12,706 nt of DNA from Clostridiales bacterium (GTDB lineage: Bacteria > Bacillota_A > Clostridia > Saccharofermentanales > Saccharofermentanaceae). The notes below the pieces were generated by a model. The model was not told the origin of the DNA, ran no database searches, and saw only the letters and a program-made list of their open reading frames with translations. Shown here piece after piece: positions 1-5,423 of the stretch. The stretch lies in the NCBI GenBank assembly GCA_017649745.1, contig JAGCGE010000225.1, positions 1 to 12,706 of the forward strand. The letters are read 5' to 3'. The number at the start of each line of letters is the position of its first letter. Within the stretch, counting starts at the first letter, position 1. Position numbers and translations under genes: made by a program.

Positions 1-2
1 GG

Positions 3-275
3 GTAGTAGGCTATCATCAGGATGAAGAGCACTGCGGTAAAGGCTATATGCTGGAAGCATTAACTGCTCTTAGCTATTTCTCATTCAAGGAACTTAAACT
101 TCACAGGATAGAAGCTTATATCATTCCTCACAATGAGAGATCCTTGAAGCTGATAAGAAGAGCAGGTTTTAGGGAAGAGGGTCTAAGGAAGTCGTTTATG
201 CACATAAACGGCAAGTGGGAAGACCACTTAGGCTTCGCGCTTTTTGAGGAAAATCTGAAGGAAATAAAAAAATAA
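3..275 (+). CDS. GNAT family N-acetyltransferase, RimJ/RimL type (C-terminal part)
   Basis: The reading frame is open from the window edge, so the N-terminal half lies upstream; 90 residues are visible. They carry the second half of a GNAT fold: the acetyl-CoA pyrophosphate-binding turn (EHCGKGYMLEAL, near 27-62) followed by the helix-strand-helix pattern LHRIEAYIIPHNERSLKLIRR and AGFREEGLR. The 'N-x-x-S-x-x-(L)-x-x-x-x-GF-x-x-E-G' signature is typical of RimJ/RimL-like enzymes, which acetylate N-terminal amines of ribosomal proteins or small amine substrates using acetyl-CoA in the cytoplasm. The substrate cannot be told from this fragment. The protein ends in a lysine-rich tail with a TAA stop. 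No GC-rich terminator follows. The family call is firm; the precise role is unknown. Confidence 0.88.
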   Translation, partial: VVGYHQDEEHCGKGYMLEALTALSYFSFKELKLHRIEAYIIPHNERSLKLIRRAGFREEGLRKSFMHINGKWEDHLGFALFEENLKEIKK

Positions 276-323
276 GACGTTTTTTTCGAAAAGTATTATA
301 AAATTAGAAAAGTATGAGATAAT

Positions 324-344
324 TGGTATAAGAGATTTTGGAGG
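324..344 (+). promoter_or_regulatory. Extended -10 promoter and ribosome binding site for the SH3 lipoprotein gene
   Basis: An extended -10 element, TGGTATAAG (TGn motif at 324-326, hexamer 327-332), lies just before a GGAGG ribosome binding site at 340-344, which is 6 nt from the ATG at 351. The 10-mer ATTGGTATAA (322-331) recurs exactly in front of the parE-like gene. No good -35 box is visible. The predicted transcription start would fall almost on the ribosome binding site, leaving a very short leader. The ribosome binding site is therefore solid and the promoter tentative; an earlier TATAAA-like -10 at about 297 is an alternative. Confidence 0.4.
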
Positions 345-350
345 TGCCCT

Positions 351-791
351 ATGAAGCGTTCTTCTTTAGTAATAAAACTTGGTTCCGTATTAATGATTTG
401 TGCTATGGGAATGGCTCTTGTAGCATGTGGATCTGATGATAAGGAAAAGAAGAAGGGCTCGGACAGTACAAAAGATACAGCAGCTACAACAGTTGCTACA
501 ACAACAATAGCTACTACAGTGATTCCTACATTTTCAGGACCAATGACCAATGATGTTGCTATTTCATGGGTTGAGACAGAGATCGAAGGCGGTTCTACTG
601 TAATGTATGTTAACTGTACAGAAGATTATATCAATGTTCGTAAGGGACCTGAGACTACATATGACGTAGTTGCTAAACTTGCTAATAAGATGCCGGTTAC
701 TGTTGTAGCTCAGACTGAAACAGGTTGGTATAAGACTACTGACGGATTCTATGTATCCGGTGGTCTTTTGTCTGCAACAAATCCTCAGTAA
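351..791 (+). CDS. SH3-domain lipoprotein (hypothetical, surface exposed)
   Basis: A 146-residue secreted lipoprotein of unknown specific function. Residues 1-25 form a signal peptide (basic MKR, hydrophobic core) ending in the lipobox L23-V-A-C26 with Gly at +2, so Cys26 should be lipid-modified and anchored on the outer face of the membrane. Residues 28-43 are charged (Asp/Lys). Residues 44-60 form a Thr/Ala-rich stalk that probably spans the cell wall. Residues from about 85 to 140 match a bacterial SH3 (SH3b) domain: YINVRKGP followed by the pattern VAKLANKMPVTVV and then TGWYKT. This is the usual 'inV-R-x-G-P-s-t-x-y-x-v-v-x-x-l' signature of peptidoglycan-associated domains. No catalytic domain is present, so the likely role is wall binding. 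The ATG follows GGAGG by 6 nt. The gene appears to be a single-gene unit between a GNAT gene and tRNA genes. Confidence 0.85.
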   Translation: MKRSSLVIKLGSVLMICAMGMALVACGSDDKEKKKGSDSTKDTAATTVATTTIATTVIPTFSGPMTNDVAISWVETEIEGGSTVMYVNCTEDYINVRKGPETTYDVVAKLANKMPVTVVAQTETGWYKTTDGFYVSGGLLSATNPQ

Positions 792-819
792 TTCTTTTTG
801 ATTTTTTTGAAAAAAGTCC

Positions 820-848
820 TAGACAATTTTTGACGTGTGTTGTATCAT
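820..848 (+). promoter_or_regulatory. Probable sigma-A promoter of the tRNA-Gly/tRNA-Arg unit
   Basis: TAGACA (820-825) and TATCAT (843-848) are separated by exactly 17 bp, each one mismatch from the TTGACA/TATAAT consensus. Transcription would start near 855, about 24 nt before tRNA-Gly, leaving a short 5' leader for RNase P to remove. TTGACG at 830-835 and the perfect TTGACA at 859-864 also look like -35 boxes but have no -10 at the right distance. The promoter overlaps an inverted repeat described separately. Confidence 0.55.
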
Positions 849-871
849 ACTTAGGCGTTTGACACACGTCA
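831..871. repeat. 10-bp perfect inverted repeat around the tRNA promoter -10 box
   Basis: TGACGTGTGT at 831-840 is repeated as its exact reverse complement, ACACACGTCA, at 862-871, with a 21-bp centre that contains the predicted -10 hexamer (843-848) and transcription start. The left arm lies inside the -35/-10 spacer, so it would not be transcribed from the proposed start; an RNA hairpin is then unlikely and a DNA operator or symmetrical protein site is more natural. If transcription reads through from the lipoprotein gene the repeat could also fold as RNA. Function is not known. Confidence 0.55.
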
Positions 872-878
872 GTGTTAT

Positions 879-952
879 GCGGGTGTAGTTCAATGGTAGA
901 ACTCCAGCCTTCCAAGCTGATCACGTGGGTTCGATTCCCATCACCCGCTCCA
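879..952 (+). tRNA. tRNA-Gly, anticodon UCC
   Basis: A full cloverleaf can be drawn. Acceptor stem GCGGGTG (879-885) pairs with CACCCGC (942-948), discriminator U949, and CCA (950-952) is encoded. The D stem is GTTC/GAAC (888-891/899-902), the anticodon loop CTTCCAA (909-915) holds TCC at 911-913, and the T stem is GTGGG/CCCAT with the TTCGATT loop (930-936). It reads GGA and GGG codons. The first anticodon-stem pair (904/920) is a C-A mismatch; otherwise pairing is good. It lies 6 nt before tRNA-Arg and is probably co-transcribed with it. Confidence 0.97.
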
Positions 953-958
953 TTATTT

Positions 959-1035
959 GGGTCTATAGCTCAGTTGGATAGAGCAACAGCCTTCTAAGCT
1001 GTGGGTCGGAGGTTCGAGTCCCCCTAGGCTCGCCA
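959..1035 (+). tRNA. tRNA-Arg, anticodon UCU
   Basis: Acceptor stem GGGTCTA (959-965) pairs with TAGGCTC (1025-1031), using G-U pairs at the second and fourth positions; discriminator G1032 and encoded CCA at 1033-1035. The D stem is GCTC/GAGC, the anticodon stem ACAGC/GCTGT, and the loop CTTCTAA (991-997) holds TCT at 993-995, decoding AGA/AGG. AGA is by far the preferred arginine codon in several neighbouring genes, so this tRNA should be important. The T stem GGAGG/CCCCC has one A-C mismatch (1010/1022). Confidence 0.97.
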
Positions 1036-1046
1036 TATTAAAAGGT

Positions 1047-1074
1047 AGAGTCCTTGCAAAGGGGCTCTTTTTTT
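1047..1074 (+). terminator. Intrinsic terminator of the tRNA unit
   Basis: AGAGTCCTT (1047-1055) can pair with AAGGGGCTCT (about 1059-1068), with one G-U pair and one bulged G, around a 3-nt loop. The stem runs straight into a T tract reaching 1074. It lies 11 nt after the CCA of tRNA-Arg and before the parE-like promoter, so it cleanly ends the tRNA transcript. Confidence 0.85.
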
Positions 1075-1117
1075 ATGCTAATGTCCCATTATTGACAGGT
1101 TGCTATTTTATAATTAT

Positions 1118-1149
1118 TGGTATAATTGTTTTATGCTTATTTTAGGGGG
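1118..1149 (+). promoter_or_regulatory. Extended -10 promoter and ribosome binding site for the parE-like gene
   Basis: TGGTATAAT at 1118-1126 is a perfect extended -10 (TGn plus consensus TATAAT). The obvious TTGACA at 1092-1097 is 23 bp away, too far for a standard -35; the extended -10 may act with the weak TTGCTA at 1100-1105 (15-bp spacer). A second TATAAT at 1109-1114 is too close to TTGACA. Transcription would start near 1133. The ribosome binding site AGGGGG at 1144-1149 is 5 nt from ATG 1155. The promoter is likely to drive the parE-parC-membrane protein unit. Confidence 0.5.
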
Positions 1150-1154
1150 TAACT

Positions 1155-3173
1155 ATGGCTAAGAAACCTGAATACGGTAATGACAGCATTTCTATGCTTA
1201 AAGGTGCCGACAGAGTCAGAAAAAAGCCGCAGGTAATATTCGGTTCTGATAATCTTGACGGATGTATCCATTCATTCTTTGAGATCTTATCTAATTCTAT
1301 CGATGAAGCTCGTGAGGGCTATGGTAATAAGATCATCGTGACAAGGGGTAAAGACGGTTCTCTTACAGTTGAGGACTTTGGTCGTGGTATCCCGCTTGAT
1401 TTTAATGCTAAAGAGAAGAGATATAACTGGGAGCTCGTTTATTGCGAACTTTATGCCGGCGGTAAATATGACAAGACTTCAGGAATGGGAAGCTATGAGT
1501 ATTCCCTTGGTCTTAACGGTCTTGGTGCATGTGCTACCCAGTACGCATCAGAGTTTTTCGATGTTACTGTTTTCCGTGATAAGACAAAATATACGCTTCA
1601 CTTTAAGAAGGGTAACGTAATCGGTGAACCTGGTCTTGAGCTTACTAAGGAACCATATAGATATCTTCGTACAGGTACGATCCAGCATTGGAAGCCTGAT
1701 AGCGAAGTATTTACCGAGACATTGATCCCTCTTGAGTCATTTAAGGACATAATCAAGAAGCAGGCTATCGTAAATAGCGGTGTTGAGTTTGTTCTTGTAG
1801 ATGAAGCTTCAGGTGAGGAATTTACATATAAGTATCCTGAAGGTATTCTCGGTTATTGTGAAGAATTGAATAATATGCAGGGATTTACCGAACCTTACAG
1901 ATTTGACGGTGAAGGTAAGGGTAGAGATTCAGCTGACCGTGATGAGTATAAGGTTAAGGCTGAAGTTGTTTTCTGCTTTAATAATGAAGTTAATGTAGTT
2001 GAATACTTCCATAACTCTAGTTTCCTTGAGTATGGCGGATCTCCGGATAAGGCTGTCAGAAGCGCATTTGTAGCTGAGATCGACAAGCAGATCAAGGACA
2101 GAGACAAATATAAGGCTAATGAGAGTAAGATCACATTCCAGGATGTTACAGATTCTCTTATCCTTGTTTCAAGCACATTCTCCACTCAGACTTCTTATGA
2201 GAACCAGACTAAGAAGGCTATCAACAACAAGTTTGTTCAGGAATTTATGACCAGCCTTATCAGGCAGAAGCTCGAGATCTGGTTTATCGAGAACAAGAAT
2301 CTCGGTGATAAGGTCGTAGAGCAGATCCTTGCGAACAAGCGTGCAAGAGAGAATGCAGAGAAGAACCGTGTAGCTGCTCGTAAGAAGGTATTGGGCGCTG
2401 TTGATAACATCAATAACAAGATCAAGAAGTTTACTGACTGTGATTCTAAGGATACTTCGATAAGAGAGCTTTATATAGTTGAGGGTGATTCTGCTGCAGG
2501 TTCCGTTATCCAGGCTAGAAACTCTGAATTCCAGGCTGTTATGCCTGTCAGAGGTAAGATCCTTAACTGCCTTAAGGCTAGTTATGCAGATATCCTTAAG
2601 AGTGAGATCATCACAGACCTTGTTAAGGTCTTGGGATGCGGTATCGAGATCCAGGGTAAACATTCCAAGGATCTTAGCAGTTTCAATATCGATCTTTTGA
2701 GATGGAACAAGATCGTAATCTGTACCGATGCCGATGTTGACGGATATCAGATTAGAACACTTATCCTTGCGATGATCTACAGACTTTGTCCGAAGCTTAT
2801 CGAAGAAGGTTATGTATATGTAGCTGAGTCTCCTCTTTTCGAGATCACTCTTAAGAAGAAGGGTAAGAAGGACGACGAGAAGGAAGAGATCTTCTTCGCT
2901 TATAACGAGAAGGAGAAGGCTGATATTGTTGAGAAATATGGTATTGAGAATTTGAAGCTCATGAGATCTAAGGGTCTTGGTGAGAACGAAGCTGATATGA
3001 TGAGCCTTACTACAATGAGTCCTAAGACAAGAAGACTTATCAAGATATGCCCTGAGGATGCACAGAAGACAGCTGAGGTATTCGAACTCTTGCTCGGTGA
3101 TAACCTTCAGGGAAGAAAACAGCATATCGAAGAAGACGGACATTTGTATCTTGATATGCTCGATATCGGTTAA
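1155..3173 (+). CDS. parE: Type IIA DNA topoisomerase, B subunit (ParE/GyrB-like, divergent)
   Basis: 672 residues, the usual size of a Gram-positive ParE/GyrB. It provides the ATPase and Toprim parts of an A2B2 topoisomerase that passes DNA duplexes (decatenation/relaxation). GHKL ATPase region, about 1-220: N-box FFEILSNSIDEA (41-52, catalytic Glu43, Asn47), VEDFGRGIP (72-80, Asp74), the G-rich lid around SLGLNGLGA (117-125). Transducer region to about 400 with the QTK loop (351-353) whose Lys contacts ATP. Toprim domain: LYIVEGDSAAGS (439-450, Glu443) and DADVDG (525-530, three metal-binding Asp). All catalytic residues are kept, but several framework motifs differ from standard GyrB/ParE: KKPQVIFG instead of RPGMYIG, EGDSAAG instead of EGDSAGG, and a longer lid. 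It lies 12 bp before its partner subunit. The topoisomerase call is certain; the topoisomerase IV rather than gyrase assignment rests on the partner lacking a GyrA box and is inferred. Confidence 0.85.
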   Translation: MAKKPEYGNDSISMLKGADRVRKKPQVIFGSDNLDGCIHSFFEILSNSIDEAREGYGNKIIVTRGKDGSLTVEDFGRGIPLDFNAKEKRYNWELVYCELYAGGKYDKTSGMGSYEYSLGLNGLGACATQYASEFFDVTVFRDKTKYTLHFKKGNVIGEPGLELTKEPYRYLRTGTIQHWKPDSEVFTETLIPLESFKDIIKKQAIVNSGVEFVLVDEASGEEFTYKYPEGILGYCEELNNMQGFTEPYRFDGEGKGRDSADRDEYKVKAEVVFCFNNEVNVVEYFHNSSFLEYGGSPDKAVRSAFVAEIDKQIKDRDKYKANESKITFQDVTDSLILVSSTFSTQTSYENQTKKAINNKFVQEFMTSLIRQKLEIWFIENKNLGDKVVEQILANKRARENAEKNRVAARKKVLGAVDNINNKIKKFTDCDSKDTSIRELYIVEGDSAAGSVIQARNSEFQAVMPVRGKILNCLKASYADILKSEIITDLVKVLGCGIEIQGKHSKDLSSFNIDLLRWNKIVICTDADVDGYQIRTLILAMIYRLCPKLIEEGYVYVAESPLFEITLKKKGKKDDEKEEIFFAYNEKEKADIVEKYGIENLKLMRSKGLGENEADMMSLTTMSPKTRRLIKICPEDAQKTAEVFELLLGDNLQGRKQHIEEDGHLYLDMLDIG

Positions 3174-3185
3174 TAAGAGGGAATT

Positions 3186-5423
3186 ATGGCTAAGAAGAAA
3201 AAAGAAGAGATTATCGATTTAACTCCTGATATGCCGGCTGTGGATCAGCCGATCACGGAGATGCTCGAACAAAACTATATGCCGTATGCGATGAGTGTTA
3301 TCGTATCACGTGCTATTCCTGAGATCGACGGTTTTAAGCCATCTCACAGGAAACTTCTTTATACGATGTATAAGATGGGACTTCTTACTAAGGACAGAAC
3401 AAAGTCTGCTAATGCCGTTGGTCAGACGATGAGATTGAATCCTCACGGTGATGCGGCTATCTATGAGACAATGGTTCGTCTTACAAGAGGTAATGCAGCT
3501 CTTTTGCACCCTTATGTAGATTCTAAGGGTAACTTCGGTAAGCAGTATTCCAGAGATATGGCATATGCAGCTTCCCGATATACAGAGGTTAAGCTTGAGA
3601 AATTCTGTGAGTTGATCTTTGACGGTATCGATAAGGATGCAGTAGATTTTACTGATAACTATGACGGTACTATGAAAGAGCCAATGCTCCTTCCGGCAGC
3701 ATTCCCATCGATCCTTGTTAACAGCAACATGGGTATCGCAGTTGGTATGGCTTCTAATATCTGTTCCTTTAACCTTAAGGAAGTGTGTGAAGCCACGATC
3801 GCTCATATGAAGGATCATTCTGATGATCTTCTTGAGATAATGCCTGCTCCTGACTTTTCTGGGGGCGGACAGATCCTCTATGACAAAAAGGCTATGAAGG
3901 ATATCTATGATACAGGACGAGGCTCTGTAAGGATCAGAGCTAAGTATCGTATCGATACAAAGAAGAATGCTATTGAGATCTATGAGATCCCTTATACTAC
4001 GACTTGCGAAGCTATCATCGACGAAGTTTGTGAGCTCGTTAAGCAAGGTAAGATAAAGGAGATCAGTGATATCAGAAACTCTACTGATATCAGAGGTCTT
4101 AAGATAATCATCGAATGTAAGAGAGGAACAGATCATGATGCTCTCATGACTAAACTCTTTAAGTTTACAAAGCTCGAATCACCATTCTCATGTAACTTCA
4201 ACGTTCTTATCAAGGGTTCTCCGAAGGTGCTTGGTGTATATGGCCTTATGGATGAGTGGCTCAATTGGAGAAGAGAATGCGTTAAGCGTGAGACAGCATT
4301 TGATCTCGGTAAGAAGAAGGATAAGCTCCATCTTTTGGAAGGTCTTGCTAAGATTCTTCTTGATATCGATAAGGCTATTGCTATTATCAGAAATACTGAG
4401 CTTGAAGAGGATGTTGTTCCTAACTTGATGAAAGGCTTTGGCATCGATGAGATCCAGGCTGAATATGTTGCAGAGATCAAGCTCCGTAATATCAACAAGG
4501 AATATATCTTAAAGAGAACACAGGATATCGATACTCTTAAAGATGAGATTGCTGATCTTGAGGATTTCCTTGTTAAGCCTAAGAGGATCGACAATAAGAT
4601 CATCGAAGTACTTAAGTCTATCGCGAAGAAGTATGGTCAGGAAAGAAGATCCGAAGTTGTTATGCAGGAAGAAGTTGATACTTTCGTTCCTGGTCAGGAG
4701 ATCGAGGATTATAAGATCAGACTTATGCTTACAAGACACGGATATCTTAAGAAGCACACGCTTGTTTCTCTTAGAAGTGCAGGTGAGCTTAAGGTCAAGG
4801 AAGATGACGAGATCTTTATCGATGTTGAGTCCAGTAATATAACGGATATCCTTTTCTTTACAGATAAAGCGAATGTTTATAAAGCAAAGGCTTATGAGTT
4901 TGACGATACTAAGCCTAGTGAATACGGTCATTATCTGCCTGGCGCACTCCAGATGGATGATGATGAGAAGGTTCTGTTTATGATCGCTACTAACGATTAT
5001 AAGGGCAATCTCATGATCGGATTCGAGAATGGTAAGGTTGCAATGTTCCCTGTAAGCGTTTATGAGACGAAGCAGAACAGAAAGAAGCTTATTAATGCTT
5101 TCTTTGGCGGATCACCGGCTATTTCTTTCCTCATATTTGGCGAAGGCGAGAACTGTGATCTCGTAGCTCAGAGTGATATCTCTAAAGCTGCACTGTTTGA
5201 TTCGGCTCTTGTTCCGCTTAAGTCAACAAGAACAACACAGGGTGTTCAGCTCCTTTCATCTAAGAGAGGTTCCAAGATGATCAGTATTCGCAGAGTTGAC
5301 GAATTGAACTTTGCTGACCCTGAGTATTTCAGGATCAGAAGACTTCCTGCTGTCGGCTATTTTATCAAGGACGATCAGATCGTGAATAAACAGATGACAC
5401 TCGATTTTGGTGCTGAGAATTGA
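3186..5423 (+). CDS. parC: Type IIA DNA topoisomerase, A subunit (ParC-like)
   Basis: 745 residues; the DNA-cleaving partner of the preceding subunit. The winged-helix domain starts with YAMSVIVSRAIPEIDGFKPSHRK (about 34-56) and carries the active-site Tyr132 in AASRYTE, which forms the 5'-phosphotyrosyl link to DNA. SNMGIAVGMASNI (180-192) matches the DNA-bending isoleucine region. Residues about 360-490 form the coiled-coil dimer gate, and about 506-725 a beta-pinwheel-like domain with repeats such as LMIGFENGKVAMFPV and SDISKAALFD. No GyrA box (QRRGGKG) is visible, which argues for topoisomerase IV rather than gyrase. The quinolone-contact segment reads NPHGDAAIYE (85-94), with Ala90 where Ser83 of E. 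coli GyrA would be. The start has GAGGG (3177-3181) 4 nt upstream, and the second residue block MAKKK resembles the partner's MAKK. The stop overlaps the start of the next gene. Confidence 0.87.
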   Translation: MAKKKKEEIIDLTPDMPAVDQPITEMLEQNYMPYAMSVIVSRAIPEIDGFKPSHRKLLYTMYKMGLLTKDRTKSANAVGQTMRLNPHGDAAIYETMVRLTRGNAALLHPYVDSKGNFGKQYSRDMAYAASRYTEVKLEKFCELIFDGIDKDAVDFTDNYDGTMKEPMLLPAAFPSILVNSNMGIAVGMASNICSFNLKEVCEATIAHMKDHSDDLLEIMPAPDFSGGGQILYDKKAMKDIYDTGRGSVRIRAKYRIDTKKNAIEIYEIPYTTTCEAIIDEVCELVKQGKIKEISDIRNSTDIRGLKIIIECKRGTDHDALMTKLFKFTKLESPFSCNFNVLIKGSPKVLGVYGLMDEWLNWRRECVKRETAFDLGKKKDKLHLLEGLAKILLDIDKAIAIIRNTELEEDVVPNLMKGFGIDEIQAEYVAEIKLRNINKEYILKRTQDIDTLKDEIADLEDFLVKPKRIDNKIIEVLKSIAKKYGQERRSEVVMQEEVDTFVPGQEIEDYKIRLMLTRHGYLKKHTLVSLRSAGELKVKEDDEIFIDVESSNITDILFFTDKANVYKAKAYEFDDTKPSEYGHYLPGALQMDDDEKVLFMIATNDYKGNLMIGFENGKVAMFPVSVYETKQNRKKLINAFFGGSPAISFLIFGEGENCDLVAQSDISKAALFDSALVPLKSTRTTQGVQLLSSKRGSKMISIRRVDELNFADPEYFRIRRLPAVGYFIKDDQIVNKQMTLDFGAEN

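Noticed and set aside
800..818. AT hairpin after the lipoprotein gene as terminator
   Set aside because: The stem is nearly all A-T with a 2-nt loop and no following T tract.
859..864. Perfect TTGACA as a -35 box for the tRNAs
   Set aside because: A -10 at 17 bp would fall inside the tRNA-Gly gene and reads GGTGTA, so it cannot be the promoter; it is part of the right arm of the inverted repeat.
736..924. Small - strand frame across the tRNA promoter and tRNA-Gly
   Set aside because: It runs through a tRNA gene and a promoter and has no ribosome binding site.
2169..3143. Long open frame of 324 codons on the - strand opposite the parE-like gene
   Set aside because: It is fully antisense to a gene with clear catalytic motifs; it has low-complexity Leu/Ser-rich content as expected from reversed Lys/Glu-rich codons, no ribosome binding site and no recognisable domain.
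3306..4136. 276-codon open frame on the - strand opposite the parC-like gene
   Set aside because: Mirror-frame artefact of codon bias in a well-supported gene; no domain or start signal.
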